Assembly: GCA_020847555.1 (NCBI GenBank)
Contig: JADLBT010000008.1
Coordinates: forward strand, 1-43,089
Reading direction: 5' to 3'
From: Gemmataceae bacterium
Lineage (GTDB): Bacteria; Planctomycetota; Planctomycetia; Gemmatales; Gemmataceae
DNA: 43,089 nucleotides
Shown here: piece after piece, positions 32,335 to 41,200 of the stretch
Position numbering within the stretch: the stretch's first letter is position 1
Layout: each line of letters starts with the position of its first letter
Made by a program: the position numbers and the translations under genes
Notes under the pieces: generated by a model
Told to the model about the DNA's origin: nothing
Databases searched by the model: none
Seen by the model: only the letters and a program-made list of their open reading frames with translations

Positions 32335-34896
32335 ATGGCGCGTTCGATCCGTACCTTTACCGTGCTCCCGCACCTGCCCGTCCGGCTGCAGGCTCTCCAG
32401 AAGCTGGCCTACAACCTGTGGTGGTGCTGGAACCACGAGGCCGTGTCCCTCTTTCGCCGCATTGACGACGAGTTGTTCGACCAGCTCGAGAACAGCCCCG
32501 TCAAGCTCCTCGGCGCCATCGACCAGGACCGCCTCGAACAGCTCCAGCGCGACGACGGCTTCCTGGTCCACATGGATCGGGTCGTGCAGAGCCTGGACGC
32601 CTACATGAGCGCCCCGACGTGGTTCCAGGAGACCTACGGCGAGGCCGGCCACGACATCCGCATCGCTTACTTCTCGGCCGAGTTCGGCATCCACGAGAGC
32701 ATCCCGGTCTACTCCGGCGGCCTCGGCCTGCTCGCGGGCGACCACCTGAAGGCGGCCAGCGACCTCGGCATCCCGCTGTGCGGCGTCGGCCTGATGTACC
32801 GTGAAGGGTACTTCCGCCAGTACCTCAACGTCGATGGATGGCAGCAGGAGCGCTACCCCGAGAACGACTTCTTCAATCTCCCGCTCATCCCCGAGACGAG
32901 GCCGGACGGGGCTCCGCTGCTGATCGGCGTCCCGTTCCCCGGGCACGAGGTACAGGCGCGTGTCTGGCGCATTCAGGTCGGGCGCGTGCCGCTGTACCTG
33001 CTCGACACGAACATCCCGCAAAACGGTCCGGAGGACCGCCAGATCACCGGCCGGCTGTACGGCGGCGACCACGACATGCGCATCCGTCAGGAGATGGTCC
33101 TCGGTATCGGCGGGGTCCGCGCCCTGACGGCCCTCGGCAAGGCGCCGACCGTCTGCCACATGAACGAGGGGCACTCGGCGTTCTCCGGCCTCGAGCGCAT
33201 CCGCATGGTAATGGAGCAGCAGCACCTCGACTACTCGACGGCGCGCGAGGTCGTCGCCGCCGGCACCTGCTTCACCACCCACACCCCCGTCCCGGCCGGG
33301 AACGACATCTTCGCTCCGTCCCTCGTGCAGCACTACTTCGCCGGCTACCTGCACTCGCTCAAGATCGGGTGGGACGAACTGCTCGGGCTCGGCCGGCAGA
33401 ACCCGAAGGATCACAACGAGCCGTTCTGCATGACGGTCCTGGCGATTCGCCTGTCGAACATCAGCAACGGCGTCAGCAAGCTGCACGGGACCGTGTCGCG
33501 GAAAATGTGGAAGGCGCTCTGGCCGGACTTGCCGGAGGCGGAGATCCCGATCACGTCGATCACCAACGGCGTCCACACGCGCACCTGGCTGGCGCCGGAG
33601 GTGGCCCAACTGTACGACCGCTATCTGGGCGTGCAGTGGGAGGAGAAGCCGACCGACTACAGCGTCTGGAAGCGGGTCGAGAACATTCCCAACGCCGAGC
33701 TGTGGCGCACCCACGAGCGGCGGCGCGAGCGTCTGGTCGCGTTCGCCCGCCAGCGGCTCAAGGTCCAGCTGCAGCGCCGCGGGGCGCCGCCGGCCGAGGT
33801 CGCCCGGGCGGAGGAGGTGCTCGACCCGGAAGCGCTGACGATCGGCTTCGCCCGCCGGTTTGCGACGTACAAGCGCGGCACGCTGATCTTCCGCAACCTG
33901 GACCGGCTGGCCGCCATCGTCAACGACAAGGAGCGGCCGGTCCAGTTCCTCTTCGCCGGCAAGGCCCACCCGCGCGATCACGGCGGCAAGGAGCTGATCG
34001 CCGAGATCGTCCACGTCGGCCGCCGGCCCGAGCTGCGGCGCAAGATCGTCTTCATCGAGGACTACGACATCAACGTCGCGCGCTACCTGGTCCAGGGAGT
34101 GGACGTGTGGCTGAACAACCCGCGCCGGCCGCTGGAGGCGTCGGGGACGAGCGGCATGAAGGTATCGTGTAACGGCGGCCTGAACCTGTCGGTCCTGGAC
34201 GGCTGGTGGGTCGAGGCGTATGCCCTCGACAACGGCTGGGCGATCGGGGCCGGCGAGGAGTACACCGATCTGACGTACCAGGACGACGTCGAGGGCCGGG
34301 CAATTTACGACCTGCTGGAGGAGGAGATCGTCCCGCTGTTCTACACGCGCACCAGCGACGGCCTGCCGCGCGGCTGGCTGAAGGCGATGAAGCGGTCGAT
34401 GAGCACCGTCTGCCCGGTGTTCAACACGAACCGGATGGTGCAGGAGTACATGGAGAAATGCTATGGCCCGTCAGCCGAGCGGTACGACCGGCTGACGCGC
34501 GACGGCATGCAGCACGCGGCGGCGCTGGCGAGCTGGCGGCGGACGGTGGCCCGGTCGTGGGGGCAGATCCGGGTCGAGGGGGTCGAGGCGACCGGCGCCG
34601 ACCCGGTCCACGTCGGCGGCAAGCTGACGGTCAAGGCACGGGTGAACCTGGGGAGCCTGTCGCCCAGCGACGTGCAGGTCCAGCTGTTTCACGGCCCGCT
34701 CGACAATCAGGGCGACATCCCGACGCCGTCCACGGCGGCGATGAGCCACAACGGCGCCCACGACGGCAGTACGTGGGTGTTCACCGGGACGATCCCGTGC
34801 CGGGCGAGCGGCCACCACGGCTTCGCGGTCCGCGTCCTGCCGCGCAACGACGACCTCGCCAACCCGTTCGAGCCCGGCCTGCTCGTGTGGGGCTGA
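32335..34896 (+). CDS. glgP: Alpha-glucan phosphorylase (GT35 family)
   Basis: 853 aa from the ATG at 32335 (GGAG nine bases upstream), starting MARSIRTFTVLPHLP; an upstream in-frame start would add an unrelated leader. It cleaves glycogen or maltodextrin with phosphate to glucose-1-phosphate. The N-terminal DUF3417-type region (ALQKLAYNLWWCWNHEA) marks the alpha-glucan phosphorylase branch common in bacteria and archaea. The core shows AYFSAEFGIHESIPVYSGGLGLLAGDH, THTPVPAGND, ITSITNGVHTRTWLAP, IGFARRFATYKRGTL, FAGKAHPRD and the PLP-binding lysine at residue 609 in EASGTSGMKVSCNGGLN. The last ~100 residues (VHVGGKLTVKARVNLGSL ... GHHGFAVRVLPRND) form a beta-sandwich extension seen in this branch. 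Cytoplasmic. A candidate attenuator lies upstream and an AAAGCCCACGGG hairpin directly downstream. Confidence 0.95.
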   Translation: MARSIRTFTVLPHLPVRLQALQKLAYNLWWCWNHEAVSLFRRIDDELFDQLENSPVKLLGAIDQDRLEQLQRDDGFLVHMDRVVQSLDAYMSAPTWFQETYGEAGHDIRIAYFSAEFGIHESIPVYSGGLGLLAGDHLKAASDLGIPLCGVGLMYREGYFRQYLNVDGWQQERYPENDFFNLPLIPETRPDGAPLLIGVPFPGHEVQARVWRIQVGRVPLYLLDTNIPQNGPEDRQITGRLYGGDHDMRIRQEMVLGIGGVRALTALGKAPTVCHMNEGHSAFSGLERIRMVMEQQHLDYSTAREVVAAGTCFTTHTPVPAGNDIFAPSLVQHYFAGYLHSLKIGWDELLGLGRQNPKDHNEPFCMTVLAIRLSNISNGVSKLHGTVSRKMWKALWPDLPEAEIPITSITNGVHTRTWLAPEVAQLYDRYLGVQWEEKPTDYSVWKRVENIPNAELWRTHERRRERLVAFARQRLKVQLQRRGAPPAEVARAEEVLDPEALTIGFARRFATYKRGTLIFRNLDRLAAIVNDKERPVQFLFAGKAHPRDHGGKELIAEIVHVGRRPELRRKIVFIEDYDINVARYLVQGVDVWLNNPRRPLEASGTSGMKVSCNGGLNLSVLDGWWVEAYALDNGWAIGAGEEYTDLTYQDDVEGRAIYDLLEEEIVPLFYTRTSDGLPRGWLKAMKRSMSTVCPVFNTNRMVQEYMEKCYGPSAERYDRLTRDGMQHAAALASWRRTVARSWGQIRVEGVEATGADPVHVGGKLTVKARVNLGSLSPSDVQVQLFHGPLDNQGDIPTPSTAAMSHNGAHDGSTWVFTGTIPCRASGHHGFAVRVLPRNDDLANPFEPGLLVWG

Positions 34897-34908
34897 GAGC
34901 AGGGCGGC

Positions 34909-34938
34909 AAAGCCCACGGGATGCCCCCCGTGGGCTTT
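34909..34938. repeat. AAAGCCCACGGG hairpin after glgP
   Basis: Perfect 12-base arms AAAGCCCACGGG/CCCGTGGGCTTT around six bases, starting 13 bases after the glgP stop. The hairpin with flanking A and T runs could end transcription. Confidence 0.8.
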
Positions 34939-35093
34939 AACCTCCTCCTCACTCTCGCCCAACCGCTACAGGCCGTTCCTCCCTTCGTCCGCTGCCGTCT
35001 TTCCCCCCCTTCGCCTGCTTTCCGCGCTGACCGGGACCGCCTCCACGGTTACACTGGCGTGCAGTCCTATCGGAGCCGCAGGGAGAAAGAGTC

Positions 35094-35954
35094 ATGGGGC
35101 AGCGTCGTCAAATTGCCGGGTCACGCATCCTGATCACGGGCGCCTCGCAGGGTATCGGGCGCGCCCTGGCCGCCGAGGCCGCGCGGCGCGGAGGGCGCGT
35201 CCTGGCCGCGGCCCGGTCCGCGGAGATGCTGCGCGAACTGGCCGAGCAGGTGCGGGCCAACGGCAGCGTCCTGGAGACGGTGGCCGCCGACGTGACGAGC
35301 CCGGAAGACCGGCAGCACATGATCGAGGCCGCCCTGCGCCACTTCGGCGGGCTCGACATCCTGGTGAACAACGCGGGGATCGGCGCGACCGGCCACTTCG
35401 CCGACTGCGGGCCGGAGCGGCTGCGCAGGATTTTCGAGGTGAACTTCTTCGGCCTGACCGAGACGACGCGCGTCTGCCTGCCGTTGCTCCGGCAGGGCAA
35501 CCGGCCGGCCATCGTCAACATCTCGTCGATCGCGGGCAAGCGCGCCATCCCCGCTCGCAGCGAGTACTCGGCGAGCAAGTTCGCGGTCCAGGGGTTCAGC
35601 GAGGCGCTGCGGGCCGAACTGGCGAAAGATGGGATCGATGTTCTGCTCATCTGCCCCGGCCTGACGCAGACGAACTTCTCGAAGAACATGCTGGAACAGA
35701 AGGCAAAACTCCAGCTGGACCACATGCGCGGCATGACGCCGGAGCAGGTCGCCCACGCCACCCTGCGGGCGATCGAGCGCGGTAAGAACGAGATCACCCT
35801 GACCTTCCAGGCGAAGCTGCTCGCGTTCGTCAGCCGGTTCTTCCCGCGGCTGGCGGACCGCATCGCGGCGCGCAAGGTGCGGTCGCTGTTCCAGGACGAG
35901 ATCGCGGCCCGGCAGCAGCAGCGGGGCGAGGCGCACCTCGCGGGCCGGCCCTGA
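35094..35954 (+). CDS. Short-chain dehydrogenase/reductase (SDR)
   Basis: 286 aa. Classical SDR with NAD(P)-binding ILITGASQGIGRALA, an Arg after strand 2 (AARSAEML) suggesting NADP preference, DVTSPED, DILVNNAGIGATG, catalytic Ser in NISSIAGKRAIPARS and YxxxK as EYSASKFAVQGFSEALRAEL, then LICPGLTQTNF. The C-terminal part has a hydrophobic, basic helix (LTFQAKLLAFVSRFFPRLADRIAARKV), as in SDRs that associate with membranes or act on lipids (DltE/YqjQ-like, COG0300). The substrate cannot be predicted. It stands 139 bases after the glgP hairpin and is convergent with the PEP-hydrolase-like gene across only 10 bases, without a terminator hairpin. Confidence 0.9.
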   Translation: MGQRRQIAGSRILITGASQGIGRALAAEAARRGGRVLAAARSAEMLRELAEQVRANGSVLETVAADVTSPEDRQHMIEAALRHFGGLDILVNNAGIGATGHFADCGPERLRRIFEVNFFGLTETTRVCLPLLRQGNRPAIVNISSIAGKRAIPARSEYSASKFAVQGFSEALRAELAKDGIDVLLICPGLTQTNFSKNMLEQKAKLQLDHMRGMTPEQVAHATLRAIERGKNEITLTFQAKLLAFVSRFFPRLADRIAARKVRSLFQDEIAARQQQRGEAHLAGRP

Positions 35955-35964
35955 CTGCGAGCCT

Positions 35965-36801
35965 CTACCCCCGCAGGGCTATCTCCTTGAACCGACGCAC
36001 ACAGTCGGTAATCGCGATTTCCGTCGGCAATCGCTCGATACTCGACGCGCCGAAGAAGCCGACGACGCCCTCCGTGTGCTCCAGGATGTACTGGGCGTCC
36101 TCCGGCTCGGAGATCGGCCCGCCGTGGCACAGTACCAGGATGTTCGGCTTCACCTGCTTGGCCGCGTCGTGCATCGCCTGGACGCGCTCCGCCGCCTCGG
36201 CCAGCGTCAGCGCCGTCTTCGCCCCGATGCTCCCCTTGGTCGTCAGGCCCATGTGCGGGATCAGCACGTCGGCCCCCGCCCGGGCCATCGCACGCGCCTC
36301 GTCCTCGTTGAACACGTAGGGGCATGTCAGCAGGCCGATGTCGCTCGCCTGGCGGATCATCTCGACCTCCAGGTCGAACCCCATCTCGGTTTCCTCAAGG
36401 CCCTGCCGGAACGTGCCGTCGATCAGCCCGACGGTCGGGAAATTCTGGACGCCGCTGAACCCGGTCGCCTGGATCTCGCGCAGGAACAGCTTCATGATGC
36501 GGAACGGGTCGGTGCCGCAGACGCCCGCCAGGACCGGCGTCTGCCTGACGACCGGGAGAACCTCGCGCGCCATCTCCAGAACGATCTGGTTGGCGTCGCC
36601 GTAAGGCATCATGCCGCTCAGGCTGCCGCGCCCGGCCATGCGGAAGCGGCCCGAGTTGTAGATGATGATCAGATCGATGCCGCCCGCCTCGGCGCACTTC
36701 GCGCTGATGCCGGTGCCAGCGCCGCCGCCGATGAGGGGACGCCGGGCGGCGACCTGGTTGCGGAGGCGTTCGAGACACGCGGCGCGCGTGAAAAAGCTCA
36801 T
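35965..36801 (-). CDS. Phosphoenolpyruvate-hydrolase-like TIM barrel (Tm-1 C-terminal half)
   Basis: 278 aa, AAGGAG upstream of the ATG. The family is PF09370 (TIM-barrel, PEP_hydrolase). Typical stretches: RPLIGGGAGTGISAKCAEAGG, DLIIIYNSGRFRMAGRGSL (family hallmark), LMPYGDAN-like GMMPYGDANQIVLEMA, PVLAGVCGTDPFR, GFSGVQNFPTVGLIDGTFRQ, GADVLIPHMGLTTKGSIGAKTA, LVLCHGGPISEPEDAQYILEHT, GFFGASSIERLPTE. In plants the antiviral protein Tm-1 is a fusion of a UPF0261 N-terminal domain with this domain; here the two are separate, divergent genes sharing a 122-base gap. The bacterial function is not established; enzyme activity on a phosphorylated C3 compound is inferred from the name-giving fold. Probably cytoplasmic. 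Confidence 0.9.
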   Translation of the reverse strand: MSFFTRAACLERLRNQVAARRPLIGGGAGTGISAKCAEAGGIDLIIIYNSGRFRMAGRGSLSGMMPYGDANQIVLEMAREVLPVVRQTPVLAGVCGTDPFRIMKLFLREIQATGFSGVQNFPTVGLIDGTFRQGLEETEMGFDLEVEMIRQASDIGLLTCPYVFNEDEARAMARAGADVLIPHMGLTTKGSIGAKTALTLAEAAERVQAMHDAAKQVKPNILVLCHGGPISEPEDAQYILEHTEGVVGFFGASSIERLPTEIAITDCVRRFKEIALRG

Positions 36802-36923
36802 GCTCGCTCCTTCTTTTCCTTGGCGCTGACGGCACCGGGCAGGTTAAATGGGAACCGCCCGGAGGCCGCGAGCGCCAGGCATTGTAGCGGGGGCGCGCGG
36901 CCGGGCACAGGAGGGGGGCCGTC
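36802..36923. promoter_or_regulatory. Shared divergent promoter region of the Tm-1-like pair
   Basis: 122 bases between start codons of the PEP-hydrolase-like gene and the UPF0261 gene; both have strong Shine-Dalgarno sequences at its two ends (AAGGAG and GGAGGGG). Expression of the pair is probably co-ordinated here, but I could not identify -35/-10 boxes with confidence. Confidence 0.4.
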
Positions 36924-38138
36924 ATGGCGGTTGTGTTGATCGGCACGCTCGACACCAAGGGGGCGGAAATCCGGTTCGTGCGCGACCTGCTGCACCTGGC
37001 GGGCGTGGAAACGCTCGTCCTCGACGCGGGCATCCTCGAACCGCCGCTGTTCGCCCCCGACATCCCGCGCGAGGAGGTCTACGCCGCGGCCGGGACCACC
37101 TTCGCCGCCGTCCGGCAGTCGGCGGACCGCGGCAGGGCGATCGAGGCGGCTGCCCAGGGCGTCCCCCGGCTGGTACTGCGCCTGCACGAGGCCGGGCAGG
37201 TGCAGGGCATCGTCGGCCTGGGCGGGTCCGCCGGCACCACCATCGCCACCGCCGCCATGCGCGCCCTGCCGTTCGGCGTGCCGAAGCTGATGGTGAGCAC
37301 TCTGGCCAGCGGCCAGGTCCGGCCTTATGTCGGCGTCCGCGACATCCTGATGATGCACTCGGTGGTGGACATCAGCGGGCTGAATCGCATCAGCCGGATC
37401 GTCCTCGCCAACGCCGCCGGGGCGATGATCGGCATGGTCAAGGGGCAGGTAGAAGGGGCCGGGATGTACGCGAACGAGGCGGACAAACCTCTGCTCGCGG
37501 CGAGCATGTTCGGCGTCACGACCCCCTGCGTCGAGGCCGGCCGGCGCGTGCTGGAGCAGCACGGCTATGAGGTGCTCGTGTTCCACGCGACCGGCATCGG
37601 CGGGCGAACGATGGAGGCGTTCGTGAGCGATGGCCTGGTCCGGGGCGTCCTCGACATCACCACGACGGAGCTGGCCGACGAGCTGGTGGGCGGGGAGCTG
37701 TCGGCCGGGCCGGACCGGCTGACGGCGGCGGCCCTGCGCGGGGTGCCGCAGGCGATCTCGCTCGGCGCCCTCGACATGGTCAACTTCGGCCCGCGGGCGA
37801 CCGTTCCCGAGAAGTTCAAGGACCGCCGCTTTTACCAGCACAACCCGAACATCACGCTGATGCGCACCACCCCGGAGGAGAACGATCGGCTGGGGAAGGA
37901 GATCGCGGAGAAGGCGAGCGCGGCGAAGGGACCGACGGCGGTGCTGGTCCCGCTCCGCGGCGTTTCGGCCATCGATCGTGAGGGGCAGCCGTTCTGGTGG
38001 CCGGAGGCGGACGCCGCCCTCTTCCAGAGCCTGCGCAACTGGGTCAGCCCACACGTCCGCGTCATCGAGCTGGACCTGCACATCAACGACCCCGCCTTCG
38101 CCGAGAGCGCGGCCCGGACATTGCTTGAAATGTTGTGA
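36924..38138 (+). CDS. Tm-1-like ATP-binding domain protein (UPF0261)
   Basis: 404 aa with GGAGGGG nine bases upstream. It is a UPF0261/Tm-1-like ATP-binding protein: VVLIGTLDTKGAEIRFVRDLL at the start, LVLDAGILEPP, GIVGLGGSAGTTIATAAMRALPFGVPKLMVSTLASG, YVGVRDILMMHSVVDISGLN, ANAAGAMIGMV, AASMFGVTTPCVEAGRRVLE, VFHATGIGGRTMEAFV, GVLDITTTELADELVGG, AGPDRLTAAALRGVPQAISLGALDMVNFG and the end DREGQPFWWPEADAALFQSLR with LDLHINDPAFAESAA. In tomato Tm-1 this domain binds ATP and viral replication protein; in bacteria the role is not established. It is paired divergently with the TIM-barrel partner at 35965-36801. A hairpin follows the stop at 25 bases. Confidence 0.92.
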   Translation: MAVVLIGTLDTKGAEIRFVRDLLHLAGVETLVLDAGILEPPLFAPDIPREEVYAAAGTTFAAVRQSADRGRAIEAAAQGVPRLVLRLHEAGQVQGIVGLGGSAGTTIATAAMRALPFGVPKLMVSTLASGQVRPYVGVRDILMMHSVVDISGLNRISRIVLANAAGAMIGMVKGQVEGAGMYANEADKPLLAASMFGVTTPCVEAGRRVLEQHGYEVLVFHATGIGGRTMEAFVSDGLVRGVLDITTTELADELVGGELSAGPDRLTAAALRGVPQAISLGALDMVNFGPRATVPEKFKDRRFYQHNPNITLMRTTPEENDRLGKEIAEKASAAKGPTAVLVPLRGVSAIDREGQPFWWPEADAALFQSLRNWVSPHVRVIELDLHINDPAFAESAARTLLEML

Positions 38139-38162
38139 GGAGTGGTGCAGGGTGAAGATGTG

Positions 38163-38192
38163 AAAGCCCACGGGTCACGCCCCGTGGGCTTT
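38163..38192. repeat. AAAGCCCACGGG hairpin between convergent genes
   Basis: Perfect 12-base arms AAAGCCCACGGG/CCCGTGGGCTTT around six bases. It lies between the UPF0261 stop (38138) and the NRPS stop (38239), which converge; a bidirectional terminator role is likely. Confidence 0.8.
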
Positions 38193-38238
38193 GCTGGGGC
38201 TGCCTGGTCAGAGATCGCGCGGGCCGCAGGTCCAGGGC

Positions 38239-41200
38239 TCACCGGCCCTTTTGCAGGGCGCCGACACTTTCCATGAGGCCGCGTGCCACCAGGTCGATGT
38301 TCTTGTCGTGGAAAATCTCCATGTGCCCGCCCGGGACGGTGTGCGTTTCGACGCCGCCCGCGGTCAGCTGACCCCACCCGTACAACGGGTCGTCAATGAT
38401 CGTCGCCGCCCAGTGGAACCCCTCCTCCGCCTTGAACAGCACCACCTTGCCGTCGAACTTCTGCGCCGGCCGGTAGCGGTTCACCGCCGTGGACAGGGCC
38501 AGCCAGACGCGCTTGAGGGCGCCCTGCTGCAGCCCCTCGACGCCCTGGATCTCCGGGGCGTTGCGCAGCCCCTGGCCCGTCCAGTTGAGGAGGCGCACCC
38601 AGATCTTGTCGAGCCGCTCGCCGAGGTACGACTTCTTGGCGCGCATCGGCAGGCCCAGGAACGTGCTGAAGTGCATCCACAGCCGCTTCGGCAGGGCGGC
38701 CTTCGGCGGGTATCCCGGGGCGAGCATGTCGAAGACGACCACGCCGGGAACCTCGTGCCCCAGCGCTCGCAGCTGCAGCGCCAGCTCGAATGCGACGACC
38801 GCCCCGACCGAGTAGCCCGACGGCAGGTACGGACCTTTCGGCCGGACCGCCAGGATCTCCTTGACGTAGTGAGCGGCGATCGCCTCGACCGTCTCGGGCG
38901 GCGCGACGGTGCCGTCAATGCCGATGGCCTTGACGCCGTACACTGGCTGGTCCGGGCCGAGCAGCCGGGCGAACCTGTGGAAGGTGAAGACGTGCCCGCC
39001 GACGCCCGCGATCATGTACAGCGGCGGGTTGGCTCCGTCCTCGTGCAGCGGCACGAGCGAGCTTTCGGTCCCCGCCTCCAGCCGCTGCCGCATCGCGGCG
39101 GCCAGCTTCTCTACCGTCGGAGCCTCGAACAACATCCCCAGCGGCAGGGCGTGGCCCATCTGCTGACGGATGCGCGCGATGAGCACCGCTGCCAGGAACG
39201 AGTGCCCCCCGAGGTCGAAGAAGTTATCGGTCACGCCGACCGGCCTGACCTTCAACACGTCCTCCCAGATCTGCGCTAGCTCGCGCTCCGCGTCGTCGCG
39301 TGGGGCGACCGCGGCCCGCGCGGCCTGGCCGGCGGACGCCAGCCCTTGCTGCGGCGCGGGCAGCGCCTTGCGGTCGATCTTGCCGTTGGGCGTGAGCGGG
39401 AACTGCTCCAGGATGACGAAGTAGCTCGGCACCATGTAATCCGGCAGCTTCGCGTGCAGGTGGCGGCGCAGATCGTCCGGCGTCGCGTCCTGGCCCGGCC
39501 GCGGGATGACGTAGGCCGCCAGGTAGTCGGCGCCGGCGTCGTCCTTGCGGGCGACGACGACGTTTCCCTGCACGGCGGGGTGCTGTCCGAGGATCGTCTC
39601 GATCTCGCCCAGCTCGATGCGGAAGCCGCGCACCTTCACCTGATGATCGACCCGACCGAGGCACTCCAGATTGCCGTCGGGCAGGTAGCGCGCCAGGTCG
39701 CCGGTGCGGTAGACGCGGGGCGTCCCCCCCCTCCCCCCTCGTGGGGGAGGGGGACAGGGGGGTGCGGGGGCCACGAATGGGTCCGGCACGAACTTCTCCG
39801 CCGTCAGCTCCGGCCGGTTCAGGTAGCCGCGCGCCACGCCGTCGCCGCCGAGGAGCAGCTCGCCGACCACGCCGACCGGCACCGGGTTGTGGTGGGCATC
39901 GACCAGGTAGATCTGCGTGTTGTCGATCGGCCGGCCGATCGGGACGGGGCCGCCGGCCGAGGTGACGCGATGGACCGTGGACCAGACCGTCGTCTCGGTC
40001 GGACCGTACATGTTCCACAGCTCCTCGACGCGCCCCAGTAGCTTCTCGGCCAGCTCGACCGTCATCGGCTCGCCGCCGCACAGCGCCTTGAGCCTCCTCG
40101 TCCCCTGCCACCCGGCTTCGAGGAGCAGCCGCCAGGTGGCCGGCGTGGCCTGCAAGACCGTCGCCGCGCACTCGGTCATGCGCTCCAGCAGCCGGACGCC
40201 GTCGCCGGCCACGTCTTTGCTCACCACCACGACCTTCGCGCCGACGGTCAGCGGCAGCCACACTTCCAGGGCGTGGATGTCGAACGACAGCGTCGTGACC
40301 GCGAGCAGCGTGTCTTGCTCGGTCAGCCCCGGCCGCCGGCGCATCGCATTGAGGAAGTTGACCAGGGCGCCCTGCGGCACCTGCACCCCCTTCGGCTTGC
40401 CGGTCGAACCGGAGGTGTAGATCACATAGGCGAGGTTCGCGGGGGTCGCGGTCGCGGGGAGGTTGTCGCGCCTCTGGGCGGCGAGGGCGGCCGCGTCGGC
40501 GTCGAGGCAGACCGTGCGCGCCCTGTGGCCGGCCAGCCTCGTCACCAGTCGCCGCTGCGTCACCAGCACCGGCATGGCGCTGTCCTGCAGGTAGAACGCC
40601 AGCCGGTCGCGCGGGAAGTCGGGATCGAGCGGGACGTACGCGCCGCCCGCCTTCAGGATGCCGAGCAATCCGACGACCATGTCCGTCGAACGCTCGACGC
40701 ACAGCCCGACCAGCGTCTCCGGACCGACACCGAGCGTTTTCAGGTGGTGGGCCAGCTGGTTCGCGCGGGCGTTCAGCTCGCCATACGTCAGCTGCCGGTT
40801 GTCGAAGACGACGGCCACGCGGTCCGGCGTCCGGGCCGCCTGCTCCTCGACGAGCTGGTGCGTGCAGCGATCGCGCGGGTAGTCGGCCCGCGTGGCGTTC
40901 CACTGGACGAGCAGCTGGCGGCGTTCCGCGTCGGTCAGCAGGAGAACCTGCGACAGCCGCCGGTCGAGGTCCGCGAGCAGGCCGCGCAGCAGCACCTGGA
41001 AGTGCCCCGTCAGGCGCTCGACCGTGGGCGCATCGAACAGGTCGGTGTTGTACTCGAACAGGCCGCGCAGCCCCTGCTGCGTCTCCTCCATTTGCAGCGT
41101 CAGGTCAAACTTGGCGGTGCCGTTGTGGCCCTGCTCGGCGAGCCAGCGCCCGCCGCCGACGGTCAGATCCTGGGTGACGCCGTGCAGGTAGTTGAACAGC

